Notes: generated by a model from the sequence alone, not told the origin. 64,000 bases of DNA from Leptodactylus fallax (GCA_947044405.1 CAMRHE010001088.1:1-64000), one strand, 5' to 3'; shown: positions 44,501 through 55,765, counted from the first letter of the stretch. Made by a program: numbers and translations.

Positions 44501-47500
44501 GCTCTGGATGTAACTAGAGGAACTGTGAAATAACCCAATCCAGTGAATACACCCTGCCGCTGTTGACCAGACATTTGCACCATTTCACTTGTTCTGTGTT
44601 TCTGTTTTAGGTGACAAAATCGATGGCGGGCGTGGTGAAATCCATGGATGCCACACTGAAGAGCATGAACCTGGAGAAGGTGGGTGAGGTGTGGTCGCTG
44701 TATTTGGGGTGTTTACCTCTTGGGCATCTCCTTGACCTCTTTCTCTGTCCCCAGATCTCTGCCCTTATGGATAAGTTCGAGCGCCAGTTTGAGACGCTCG
44801 ATGTTCAGACGCAGCAGATGGAAGACACAATGAGCAACACAACAACGCTGACCACACCACAGGTATGAGGTTGGAGGTGTCTGGTGCCTCGTGATCCTAC
44901 CAGCCATTCACAGCAGGGAGCACGTCTGTCTCCCAGACTGGCACTTGTCGCTTCATGGTTATTGTGTTGTGGTTTAATTATAATTTTTACGTTTTATAGA
45001 ATCAAGTCGACAATCTGCTACAAGAGATGGCGGATGAGGCTGGGTGAGTGACCGTATATACACCCCCCCACAACACCCCCCCCCCAATCACCCCCCCACA
45101 CCCACACCATGACTGATATCAGTCCTCCTCTTATAACACTCCAGCACTGATATAACCTCAGAGACACTTACATCATATGTGACTGATATCAGTCCTCCTC
45201 TTATAACACTCCAGCACTGATATAACCTCAGAGACACTTACATCATATGTGACTGATATCAGTCCTCCTCTTATAACACTCCAGTACTGATATAACCTCC
45301 AGAGACACTTACATCATATGTGACTGATATCAGTCCTCCTCTTATAACACTCCAGTAATGATATAACCTCAGAGACACTTACATCATATGTGACTGATAT
45401 CAGTCCTCCTCTTATAACACTCCAGTACTGATATAACCTCCAGAGACACTTACATCATATGTGACTGATATCAGTCCTCCTCTTATAACACGCCAGTACT
45501 GATATAACCTCAGAGACACTTACATCATATGTGACTGATATCAGTCCTCCTCTTATAACACGCCAGTACTGATATAACCTCCAGGGACATTTACATCATA
45601 TGTGACTGATATCAGTCCTCCTCTTATAACACCCCAGCACTGATATAACCTCCGGAGACACTTACATCATATGTGACTGATATCAGTCCTCCTCTTATAA
45701 CACGCCAGTACTGATATAACCTCCGGAGACACTTACATCATATGTGACTGATATCAGTCCTCCTCTTATAACACCCCAGCACTGATATAACCTCAGAGAC
45801 ACTTACATGATATGTGACTGATATCAGTCCTCCTCTTATAACACGCCAGTACTGATATAACCTCCAGGGACATTTACATCATATGTGACTGATATCAGTC
45901 CTCCTCTTATACTCCAGCACTTTTAGTAGCTCCAGTCTTCTGATTTGGCATTGTTTCTGAGATTGTCCATGTTTACTGTAAATGCCTGTCCTGGCACCAC
46001 TGCCCTCTCCCCCTTTCCATATACACACTTGGCAGGGTTGGATCCTTCTTGCTGTTTGTTCAATCCTTGTGTTTCTTCTAGCCTTGACCTGAATATGGAG
46101 CTTCCTCAGGGACAGACCGGATCAGTGGGAACCAGTGTGGCCTCCACAGAACAGGTGAGGATCCAGGGTTATATAGGGGATCTGTAGTACCTGGAGGTGT
46201 AGGGGGGCATATGTCCACAAGCTTACTTACTGTTTCCAAGCAGCAGAATAGTGAGCGCAGCTCTGGAGTACAATACAGGATGTAACTCAGGATCAGTACA
46301 GGATAAGTAATGTAATGTATGTACACAGTGACTGTACCAGCAGAATAGTGAGTGCAGCTCTGGAGTATAATACAGGATAAGTAATGTAATGTATGTACAC
46401 AGTGACTGTACCAGCAGAATAGTGAGCGCAGCTCTGGAGTATAATACAGGATGTAACTCAGGATCAGTACAGGATAAGTAATGTAATGTATGTACACAGT
46501 GACTGCACCAGCAGAATAGTGAGCGCAGCTCTGGAGTATAATACAGGATAAGTAATGTAATGTATGTACACAGTGACTGCACCAGCAGAATAGTGAGCGC
46601 AGCTCTGGAGTATAATACAGGATGTAACTCAGGATCAGTACAGGATAAATAATGTAATGTATGTACACAGTGACTGCACCAGCAGAATAGTGAGTGCAGC
46701 TCTGGAGTATAATACAGGATGTAACTCAGGATCAGTACAGGATAAGTAATGTAATGTATGTACACAGTGACTGCACCAGCAGAATAGTGAGCGCAGCTCT
46801 GGAGTATAATACAGGATGTAACTCAGGATCAGTACAGGATAAGTAATGTAATGTATGTACACAGTGACTGCACCAGCAGAATAGTGAGCGCAGCTCTGGA
46901 GTATAATACAGAATAAGTAATGTAATGTATGTACACAGTGACTGTACCAGCAGAATAGTGAGCGCAGCTCTGGAGTATAATACAGGATGTAACTCAGGAT
47001 CAGTACAGGATAAGTAATGTAATGTATGTACACAGTGACTGCACCAGCAGAATAGTGAGCGCAGCTCTGGAGTATAATACAGGATAAGTAATGTAATGTA
47101 TGTACACAGTGACTGTACCAGCAGAATAGTGAGCGCAGCTCTGGAGTATAATACAGGATGTAACTCAGGATCAGTACAGAATAAGTAATGTAATGTATGT
47201 ACACAGTGACTGCACCAGCAGAATAGTGAGCGCAGCTCTGGAGTATAATACAGAATAAGTAATGTAATGTATGTACACAGTGACTGTACCAGCAGAATAG
47301 TGAGCGCAGCTCTGGAGTATAATACAGGATGTAACTCAGGATCAGTACAGGATAAGTAATGTAATGTATGTACACAGTGACTGCACCAGCAGAATAGTGA
47401 GCGCAGCTCTGGAGTATAATACAGGATAAGTAATGTATGTACACAGTGACTGTACCAGCAGAATAGTGAGCGCAGCTCTGGAGTATAATACAGGATGTAA

Positions 47501-48701
47501 CTCAGGATCAGTACAGGATAAGTAATGTAATGTATGTACACAGTGACTGCACCAGCAGAATAGTGAGTGCAGCTCTGGAGTATAATACAGGATAAGTAAT
47601 GTAATGTATGTACACAGTGACTGTACCAGCAGAATAGTGAGCGCAGCTCTGGAGTATAATACAGGATAAGTAATGTAATGTATGTACACAGTGACTGCAC
47701 CAGCAGAATAGTGAGTGCAGCTCTGGAGTATAATACAGGATGTAACTCAGGATCAGTACAGGATAAGTAATGTAATGTATGTACATAGTGACTGCACCAG
47801 CAGAATAGTGAGCGCAGCTCTGGAGTATAATACAGGATGTAACTCAGGATAAGTACAGGATAAGTAATGTAATGTATGTACACATTGACTGTGCCAGCAG
47901 AATAGTGAGCGCAGCTCTGGAGTATAATACAGGATGTAACTCAGGATCAGTGCAGGATAAGTAATGTAATGTATGTACACAGTGACTGCACCAGCAGAAT
48001 AGTGAGTGCAGCTCTGGAGTATAATACAGGATGTAACTCAGGATCAGTACAGGATAAGTAATGTAATGTATGTACATAGTGACTGCACCAGCAGAATAGT
48101 GAGTGCAGCTCTGGAGTATAATACAGGATAAGTAATGTAATGTATGTACACAGTGACTGTACCAGCAGAATAGTGAGCGCAGCTCTGGAGTATAATACAG
48201 GATGTAACTCAGGATCAGTGCAGGATAAGTAATGTAATGTATGTACACAGTGACTGCACCAGCAGAATAGTGAGCGCAGCTCTGGAGTATAATACAGGAT
48301 GTAACTCAGGATAAGTACAGGATAAGTAATGTGTATATGCTGTTTATGAATATTATGGGGGGAACTCATTAATATTCTTATGCCTCAAAAGTCTGTCATC
48401 TCAAATGTCATTTTTGCGCTGGTATTGCCACTTTCCGCCATATTCATTAGCATTATATGCCACAAGAGTGATGTAAATGACAGAAAATTCCTCAGCTGCC
48501 CCAGGTCTGATGTAGATTTGCATCTCCTCAGGAATTAAGCATGCCCTGCTGGTCTTGAGGAATCCCCCCCACTCCCTGTGTATATATAAATTGTTGGATG
48601 GATATATAATATGATGTGTCCTGTGTTCTGACTTCTTCATTCTATGTCTCTTGCAGGATGAGCTGTCGCAGAGACTCGCACGTTTGCGTGATCAAGTGTA
48701 A
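38584..48701 (+). CDS. CHMP1B: CHMP1B, charged multivesicular body protein 1b (ESCRT-III), eight coding exons
   Basis: Coding exons: 38584-38599, 43185-43282, 44185-44331, 44611-44679, 44755-44862, 45000-45043, 46082-46154 and 48657-48701. All introns are GT-AG, and the joined frame gives 199 codons plus TAA, the length of human CHMP1B. CHMP1B is a cytosolic ESCRT-III subunit that assembles on endosomal, midbody and other membranes. It recruits MIT-domain proteins such as VPS4 and spastin for membrane scission and tubule severing. Visible features: MSNME start, the basic N-terminal helical region ([24 protein letters not shown]), conserved [14 protein letters not shown] and [17 protein letters not shown], an acidic C-terminal half, and a C-terminal MIT-interacting motif LSQRLARLR (188-196). 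Sequence style ([32 protein letters not shown]) fits CHMP1B rather than CHMP1A. Human CHMP1B is intronless, so this is the intron-bearing form. Introns 1, 2, 6 and 7 are swollen by minisatellites. Confidence 0.97.
39165..42241. repeat. 66-bp minisatellite array in CHMP1B intron 1
   Basis: About 46-47 units of the same 66-bp family as 13335-14760, with the same strand orientation and very homogeneous. On the CHMP1B sense strand each unit contains CTGATAAC (branch-point-like), a pyrimidine tract TTCCCCTGTCC and TACAG. Two-way ORFs of several hundred codons are by-products of the 3-divisible period. A 56-58-bp shortened unit lies near 41255-41275. Confidence 0.97.
42242..43184 (+). other. CHMP1B: Distal part of CHMP1B intron 1
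   Basis: Unique-looking intronic DNA between the 66-bp array and exon 2. No recognisable gene or element; a short poly-C run lies at about 42920-42928. Confidence 0.6.
43185..43282 (+). CDS. CHMP1B: CHMP1B exon 2
   Basis: Acceptor CCAATCAG at 43184, donor AAG|GTGAGA. Encodes the first basic helix, from [14 protein letters not shown] through KAEKAKIKK (residues 6-38). 98 bp. Confidence 0.95.
43440..44040. repeat. 50-bp minisatellite in CHMP1B intron 2
   Basis: About 12 units of GTAGGGAGCAGTGGGGTCAG, CCCTCCAGGA, CCAGCACCAG, TCAGGAGGAT. The central copies (43470-43760) are nearly identical; those at the edges are diverged and sometimes shortened. Weaker units reach back to about 43330. Confidence 0.93.
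44185..44331 (+). CDS. CHMP1B: CHMP1B exon 3
   Basis: Acceptor ATCCTTCAG, donor AAG|GTTGGT. 147 bp, residues 39-87 ([16 protein letters not shown] to TAVTMGK), the second helix of the ESCRT-III core. Confidence 0.96.
44611..44679 (+). CDS. CHMP1B: CHMP1B exon 4
   Basis: Acceptor TCTGTTTTAG, donor AAG|GTGGGT. 69 bp, residues 88-110 ([18 protein letters not shown] to LEK). Confidence 0.96.
44755..44862 (+). CDS. CHMP1B: CHMP1B exon 5
   Basis: Acceptor GTCCCCAG, donor CAG|GTATGA. 108 bp, residues 111-146 ([15 protein letters not shown] to TLTTPQ). Confidence 0.96.
45000..45043 (+). CDS. CHMP1B: CHMP1B exon 6
   Basis: Acceptor TTTTATAG, donor GG|GTGAGTG. 44 bp encoding [14 protein letters not shown] plus two bases of a glycine codon (phase 2). 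Confidence 0.95.
45113..45925. repeat. 70-71-bp tandem repeat in CHMP1B intron 6
   Basis: About 11.5 units of GTGACTGATATCAGTCCTCC, TCTTATAACACTCCAGCACT, GATATAACCTCAGAGACACT, TACATCATAT. Each unit contains the palindrome GACTGATATCAGTC. Low divergence between units. Confidence 0.95.
46082..46154 (+). CDS. CHMP1B: CHMP1B exon 7
   Basis: Acceptor TTTCTTCTAG at 46081, donor CAG|GTGAGG. 73 bp. It completes the split glycine and encodes [16 protein letters not shown] to STEQ. Confidence 0.95.
46235..48330. repeat. 97/74-bp two-form minisatellite in CHMP1B intron 7
   Basis: The long unit is 97 bp (GTGACTGCACCAGCAGAATA ... GTACACA). The short unit lacks 23 bp (TGTAACTCAGGATCAGTACA GGA) and is 74 bp. 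The two forms are interspersed over about 2.1 kb, roughly 24 units. The array ends about 330 bp before the last coding exon. Confidence 0.96.
48657..48701 (+). CDS. CHMP1B: CHMP1B exon 8 (coding part), MIT-interacting motif
   Basis: Acceptor CTCTTGCAG at 48656. Encodes [14 protein letters not shown] and TAA. The L-x-x-R-L-x-x-L-R pattern is MIM1, the binding site for MIT domains of VPS4, spastin and related proteins. Confidence 0.96.
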   Translation, partial: DELSQRLARLRDQV

Positions 48702-49402
48702 GGTTGTTGCATCCATACGTGTGTTTGCTCTTTCCACCTGTATATATGTGGTACATCCTTGGATTTGTTTCTCTACATAAATAATCTACATACAAGACGC
48801 TTTTTGACTTGTCGGCTTCTCACAGATCCCCCTGCCTCTTCCACAGGACTGTGCCAGTCAGAGACTGCAGGGGGAAGAATTCATTTTCCGCTAAACCCCC
48901 TCCCATCCATAAGGCATATGCTATATTCTAAATTTGACTCATTGAAACTGTATATGAGCCCCTCCCCCAGGTCATGTGGAGACCGCCTGAACACTAAGAA
49001 GCACCGCTGTGTCTGTAGGACGAGGCCGCACTGTGATACTAGAGCCTTCCGGACTAGATGTGTACTGACACCGGCGGGGGTAGTGGCAGGATCGTCATTG
49101 CTCCGCTGATCAGTGATCGCTGTTATCTGAGCACTTCCTGACAGTTACTCTTGTAATGAAGCTTTGTGTCAGTATATCGGAGCAGACGGCTCCTGTCATT
49201 CTCTCATCTCATCACGTGCTTATCTTCTCTATACCCAGGAATTGGCTCAGAGAGCCCGGAGTGGTGATTGAGTCTCTTCTTGAGTGCAGTGTAATGTATG
49301 ATCAGCCCTGGGTTGCCTAGATTCCGGGGCAGATTGTCACTCTGATATTGTCTGGTTTTCTTTTCTCTGTCCATTAGTCAGTGTGTGGCCCCTGCTGGTA
49401 CA

Positions 49403-49416
49403 GCGCCCTCTTGTGG
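49403..49416 (-). promoter_or_regulatory. CTCF-like motif (13/14)
   Basis: The reverse complement reads CCACAAGAGGGCGC, with one mismatch to CCASYAGRKGGCRS at the fifth position. Located in the inferred CHMP1B 3' UTR. Confidence 0.35.
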
Positions 49417-49525
49417 GGGACCTCTGCCTCAGTCTTGCTGCTGGGATTCATACATATGGGCTTGTATTTATTTGCTGATTCCGCGGCTGCCGCCCCCTCC
49501 TCTTGTTCCCTGCCGCCCGGCTTTT

Positions 49526-49531
49526 AATAAA
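49526..49531 (+). promoter_or_regulatory. CHMP1B: Polyadenylation signal AATAAA
   Basis: AATAAA followed within about 15-20 bp by a GT-rich element (TTTATGTGTGTGGCG). It is the first such combination noticed downstream of the CHMP1B stop. Confidence 0.75.
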
Positions 49532-49550
49532 CTGTTTTCTTTATGTGTGT

Positions 49551-49990
49551 GGCGTCGTCTTTGCTCTCATCAGATCTTGCTGGTCACGTTTTCCATCCCC
49601 TCCTGGTGTTTTCTGAGATCATGGCAATATGATATATTTGTAATGGAGCCTCGGTGCAGGATGAGAGCTGATCCTGGAAACTACAGCAACTACTCTAACA
49701 GATGGTAAAATATGATGGCACTCAATGCCAATCTCCGCTCTGGGCATTCCCTCCTCCAAGTCCTTGGTTCATTGACTGAACCAAATACAAATGCTTTGGT
49801 GATTTGGAAATTAAGCAAAAGCCGCCATGTAAGAAGCTTCAGAACTTCCAAGTGGACTCGTCTTCCTATCCATTGGATCCTTTAATGCCCTGTTCTAAGC
49901 TTCAGTCTGAGCTGCAGGCTTGGGTGAAGGAAACCTGCACAAGAGAGAGTAAAGGAGTGTGTCTGCCATCCCAGGGTCTGGGAGATGAGT
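49551..49990. other. Intergenic, nothing recognised
   Basis: About 440 bp between the CHMP1B polyadenylation region and the GA-rich array. No open frame with recognisable motifs. Confidence 0.5.
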
Positions 49991-51440
49991 CCCGAGTGTG
50001 AAGAGGAGAGCCACGCCAGGGAGGTGAGGAGGAGAACCATACCAGGGAGATGAAGAGGAGAACCATACCAGGGAGGTGAGGAGGAGAACCACGCCAGGGA
50101 GATGAGGAGGAGAGCCATACCAGGGAGATGAAGAGGAGAACCATACCAGGGAGGTGAGGAGGAGGAGAGCCACGCCAGGGAGAGGAGGAGGAGAGCCACG
50201 CCAGGGAGGTGAAGAGGAGAACCATACCAGGGAGGTGAAGAGGAGAACCATGCCAGGGAGATGAGGAGGAGGAGAGCCACGCCAGGGAGAGGAGGAGGAG
50301 AGCCACGCCAGGGAGGTGAAGAGGAGAACCATACCAGGGAGGTGAAGAGGAGAGCCACGCCAGGGAGAGGAGGAGGAGGAGAGCCACGCCAGGGAGAGGA
50401 GGAGGAGAACCATACCAGGGAGGTGAAGAGGAGAACCACGCCAGGGAGAGGAGGAGGAGAGCCACGCCAGGGAGGGAGGAGGAGGAGAACCATACCAGGG
50501 AGGTGAAGAGGAGAACCACACCAGGGAGGTGAAGAGGAGAACCACACCAGGGAGGTGAAGAGGAGAACCATACCAGGGAGGTGAAGAGGAGAGCCACGCC
50601 AGGGAGATGAGGAGGAGGAGAGCCACGCCAGGGAGGTGAAGAGGAGAGCCACGCCAGGGAGATGAAGAGGAGAACCATACCAGGGAGGTGAAGAGGAGGG
50701 CCACGCCAGAGACGGCCAGCAAACAGAGACTGAATGTGAAGAGGAGAACCATACCAGGGAGAGAAAGAGGAGAGCCACACCAGGGAGATGAAGAGGAGAA
50801 CCATACCAGGGAGGTGAGGAGGAGAGCCACGCCAGGGAGAGGAGGAGGAGAGCCACGCCAGGGAGGTGAAGAGGAGAGCCACGCCCAGGGAGATGAAGAG
50901 GAGAACCATACCAGGGAGGTGAAGAGGAGAGCCACGCCAGAGACGGCCAGCAAACAGAGACTGAATGTGAAGAGGAGAACCATACCAGGGAGAGAAAGAG
51001 GAGAGCCACACCAGGGAGATGAAGAGGAGAACCATACCAGGGAGGTGAAGAGGAGAGCCACGCCAGGGAGATGAGGAGGAGAACCATACCAGGGAGGTGA
51101 GGAGGAGAAACACGCCAGGGAGAGGAGGAGGAGAGCCACGCCAGGGAGGTGAAGAGGAGAGCCACGCCAGGGAGATGAAGAGGAGAACCATACCAGGGAG
51201 GTGAAGAGGAGAGCCACGCCAGAGACGGCCAGCAAACAGAGACTGAATGTGAAGAGGAGAACCATACCAGGGAGAGAAAGAGGAGAGCCACACCAGGGAG
51301 ATGAAGAGGAGAACCATACCAGGGAGGTGAAGAGGAGAGCCACGCCAGGGAGATGAGGAGGAGAACCATACCAGGGAGGTGAAGAGGAGGAGAGCCACGC
51401 CAGAGACGGCCAGCAAACAGAGACTGAGTGTGAAGACGAG
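49991..51440. repeat. 26-bp GA-rich minisatellite with higher-order units
   Basis: The basic unit GGTGAAGAGGAGAACCATAC CAGGGA (26 bp) has variants (GATGAGGAGGAGAGCCACGC, +3 bp). A rarer block, GAGACGGCCAGCAAACAGAG ACTGA, recurs at about 50708, 50939, 51223 and 51402, marking higher-order units of roughly 180-280 bp. The minus strand stays open in three frames for about 480-515 codons; these are repeat artefacts. Confidence 0.95.
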
Positions 51441-53039
51441 AGTCACACAGAGACTGAGCTGCAGGGATTATGAGACCGAAGTGTGCAGCACCACAGGAGA
51501 TGGGGTCATTGCTGCCCGCTGACGGTGCCCCAGAATGTGGGGCTGATGTGGTAGAAGAACAGTATGTGTTGTGTATGTAATGTGTGTACTGTATGTTGTG
51601 TATATTGTATATGTATAGATGACCTCAGCACCAAGTCCTCACCGGTATATATTATCTTCTCCTCACCCTCCTATATAAAGATTTCTCTTTCTCCTCTATA
51701 GTGGCCTCATCTGAAGTCCTGCAGTCACAATTACTGGGGTCTCCCCTTCTCCACCTCTAGTGGCCCCTGAAGGGCCCGAGTGATACTGTTGGTGACATAA
51801 GAAGTCCTCCAGTACATCCCAGTGCTCTTCTGGAAATCTTTTAGTAACATTCACAGATAACCGAGCATGTCCAGGAACTTGGAAATTCTCCATTGTTTGG
51901 GGGTCACAGGAGGGAGTCACAGCTCCACCCCCTTATTACTTCATGTTCACTCTGCAGCACTTCTTTAACTCTGTGATGTTATGAGGTCATTTTCTGTGAC
52001 TTCTGGAGTCGTCTTCCCTGAAAGAGTTAAATATATACTCCACCTTGTCACCTCATATCCACCCATCATGGCGGCACGAGGGAGGCGCAGGGGCATTTTA
52101 TGTGATTTTAGGTTCTTTCCCAAAGAAATGGTTGCAGTCGTGTTTTTAGGACTGTTGTCAAGTTTGCATTATGTATTACAGCCCTTATCTGCATCGGATA
52201 AAGCTGGGTAGAATCCAGTATGGTTGGTGGTGCAGGGATATACGTCTGGGAGATTTGTCCTTCGTACTTTGGTAGGTTAGTGGGGTGAGCCGAATAGTGA
52301 ACTGTGTATCAGCTCTATTGTGTCAGGATACTGGGAAAGCTGGGTGATGACCAGTGAGAGCATTACGTTACAGATTTCCCAGACCTAGTTATGTACAGGA
52401 ACATTTTCCACTCAGGAATCTAGGAAAGCTGGGTGGTGTTGCAGGTGGTGCAGTAATGGACGCCACTTTCTCAGTCACAGGCACAGCAGTGATTAGAGGG
52501 GGGTGCTGATGGTGGAGAGTTGCCCCTTCTATCACCCCAAATCCTCAGGTGACCCCCATGTTGTTCTCCTCGTCAGGCAGACGTTGCTGCAATCAGTATA
52601 ATTGGGTTTATGGCTTTGATGTCAGAATATAAATAAGGTGTAAGCCCCGACCCCCGGCCCGCTCCTCTGATCTCACGCCAGGTGCAGGACTGGAAAATCT
52701 CTGCTTCTCATTTCCATAATTTGGATGTGACGAGTCCTGGAAACCTCCTGTGGGGGAAAAATACCCCAGGTGACGGGGACAGCAATGTTTGGCGGTCTTG
52801 TTCCCCTATTAGCTCACTCTGATTGGTCCATCTGTGATTGGAGGGAGCCCCAATATTACCCAGAAATGGGGAGCTGTCTACGAGGTCCTTACACTGTAAT
52901 GCTGCTGTAACTGCCCCATGCGGGGGTGCTTGAAGGGTTCTTAGGTGAAATGGAGGGTACACTGCAGTGATGAGGGAGGACATTGGTGACAAGGAGATGA
53001 CACTAGGGTGACACAAGGAGGGACATTGGGGTGATATAA
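51441..53039. other. Intergenic DNA, no confident gene
   Basis: About 1.6 kb. TG-rich microsatellite at about 51560-51620. A minus-strand frame at 51696-51920 contains VTKRFPEEHWDVLEDF, weakly like a KRAB A-box, without supporting context. No other features. Confidence 0.5.
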
Positions 53040-55678
53040 AGAGGACACTGGAGACGAGGGAGGACACTGGGACAACACGGAGGAGACAGCGGTGACACGA
53101 GGGAGGACTCTGGGACAACACGGAGGAGACAGCGGTGACACGAGGGAGGACACTGGGACAACACGGAGGAGACTGGTGACACGAGGGAGGACACTGGGAC
53201 AACACGGAGGAGACAGCGGTGACACGAGGGAGGACACTGGGACAACACGGAGGAGACAGCGGTGACACGAGGGAGGACACTGGGACAACACGGAGGAGAC
53301 AGCGGTGACACGAGGGAGGACACTGGGACAACACGGAGGAGACAGCGGTGACACGAGGGAGGACACTGGGACAACACGGAGGAGACTGGTGACACGAGGG
53401 AGCACACTGGGACAACACGGAGGAGACAGCGGTGACACGAGGGAGGACACTGGGACAACACGGAGGAGACAGCGGTGACACGAGGGAGGACACTGGGACA
53501 ACACGGAGGAGACAGCGGTGACACGAGGGAGCACACTGGGACAACACGGAGGAGACAGCGGTGACACGAGGGAGGACACTGGGACAACACGGAGGAGACT
53601 GGTGACACGAGGGAGCACACTGGGACAACACGGAGGAGACAGCGGTGACACGAGGGAGGACACTGGGACAACACGGAGGAGACAGCGGTGACACGAGGGA
53701 GGACACTGGGACAACACGGAGGAGACAGCGGTGACACGAGAGAGGACTCTGGGACAACACGAAGGAGACAGCGGTGACACGAGGGAGGACACTGGGACAA
53801 CACGGAGGAGACAGCGGTGACACGAGGGAGGACACTGGGACAACACGGAGGAGACAGCGGTGACACGAGGGAGGACACTGGGACAACACGGAGGAGACAG
53901 CGGTGGCACGAGGGAGGACACTGGGACAACACGAAGGAGACAGCGGTGACACGAGGGAGGACTCTGGGACAACACGGAGGAGACAGCGGTGGCACGAGGG
54001 AGGACACTGGGACAACACGGAGGAGACAGCGGTGGCACGAGGGAGGACACTGGGACAACACGGAGGAGACAGCGGTGGCAGGAGGGAGGACACTGGGACA
54101 ACACGGAGGAGACAGCGGTGGCACGAGGGAGGACACTGGGACAACACGGAGGAGACAGCGGTGGCACGAGGGAGGACACTGGGACAACACGGAGGAGACA
54201 GCGGTGGCAGGAGGGAGGACACTGGGACAACACGGAGGAGACAGCGGTGTCACGAGGGAGGACACTGGGACAACACGGAGGAGACAGCGGTGACACGAGG
54301 GAGGACACTGGGACAACACGGAGGAGACTGGTGACACGAGGGAGGACACTGGGACAACACGGAGGAGACAGCGGTGGCAGGAGGGAGGACACTGGGACAA
54401 CACGGAGGAGACAGCGGTGACACGAGGGAGGACACTGGGACAACACGGAGGAGACAGCGGTGGCACGAGGGAGGACACTGGGACAACACGGAGGAGACAG
54501 CGGTGGCACGAGGGAGGACACTGGGACAACACGGAGGAGACAGCGGTGGCAGGAGGGAGGACACTGGGACAACACGGAGGAGACAGCGGTGGCACGAGGG
54601 AGGACACTGGGACAACACGGAGGAGACAGCGGTGGCACGAGGGAGGACACTGGGACAACACGGAGGAGACAGCGGTGACACGAGGGAGGACACTGGGACA
54701 ACACGGAGGAGACAGCGGTGACACGAGGGAGGACACTGGGACAACACGGAGGAGACTGGTGACACGAGGGAGGACACTGGGACAACACGGAGGAGACAGC
54801 GGTGACACGAGGGAGGACACTGGGACAACACGGAGGAGACTGGTGACACGAGGGAGCACACTGGGACAACACGGAGGAGACAGCGGTGACACGAGGGAGG
54901 ACACTGGGACAACACGGAGGAGACAGCGGTGACACGAGGGAGGACACTGGGACAACACGGAGGAGACAGCGGTGGCACGAGGGAGGACACTGGGACAACA
55001 CGAAGGAGACAACGGTGACACGAGGGAGGACACTGGGACAACACGGAGGAGACAGCGGTGGCACGAGGGAGGACACTGGGACAACACGGAGGAGACAGCG
55101 GTGACACGAGGGAGGACTCTGGGACAACACGGAGGAGACAGCGGTGGCACGAGGGAGGACACTGGGACAACACGGAGGAGACAGCGGTGACACGAGGGAG
55201 GACTCTGGGACAACACGGAGGAGACAGCGGTGACACGAGGGAGGACACTGGGACAACACGGAGGAGACTGGTGACACGAGGGAGGACACTGGGACAACAC
55301 GGAGGAGACAGCGGTGGCAGGAGGGAGGACACTGGGACAAGACGGAGGAGACAGCGGTGACACGAGGGAGGACACTGGGACAACACGGAGGAGACAGCGG
55401 TGGCAGGAGGGAGGACACTGGGACAAGACGGAGGAGACAGCGGTGACACGAGGGAGGACACTGGGACAACACGGAGGAGACTGGTGACACGAGGGAGCAC
55501 ACTGGGACAACACGGAGGAGACAGCGGTGACACGAGGGAGGACACTGGGACAACACGGAGGAGACAGCGGTGACACGAGGGAGGACTCTGGGACAACACG
55601 GAGGAGACAGCGGTGGCACGAGGGAGGACACTGGGACAACACGGAGGAGACTGGTGACACGAGGGAGGACTCTGGGAC
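53040..55678. repeat. 43-bp minisatellite (38-bp variant), about 2.6 kb
   Basis: The unit is AGACAGCGGTGACACGAGGG, AGGACACTGGGACAACACGG, AGG (43 bp), about 62 copies. A 38-bp form replaces AGACAGCGGTGAC with AGACTGGTGAC. Because 43 is not a multiple of 3 and the minus strand has no stop in any phase, each minus frame reads a 43-residue super-repeat and remains open for 500-950 codons. None is a credible gene. Confidence 0.97.
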
Positions 55679-55765
55679 ATTAGGTGGGAGAATGAGGTTA
55701 AATGAAGAGGACACTAGAGAGACATAAGGTGGGACACTGGGGTGATATAAGGGGGCACTGGGAAT

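Larger units (their letters stand above)
48702..49550 (+). other. CHMP1B: CHMP1B 3' UTR (inferred)
   Basis: From the stop codon to about 20 bp after the polyadenylation signal. The extent is inferred from the signal; an extra 3' intron cannot be ruled out. Confidence 0.65.

Noticed and set aside
46078..48369. Minus-strand frames with repeated [14 protein letters not shown] blocks
   Set aside because: Translation of the 97/74-bp intronic repeat of CHMP1B, antisense to the gene.
49882..51446. Three overlapping minus-strand frames of about 480-515 codons (Leu/Ser/Pro-rich)
   Set aside because: Translation of the GA-rich 26-bp array; the hydrophobic look comes from the repeated codon pattern.
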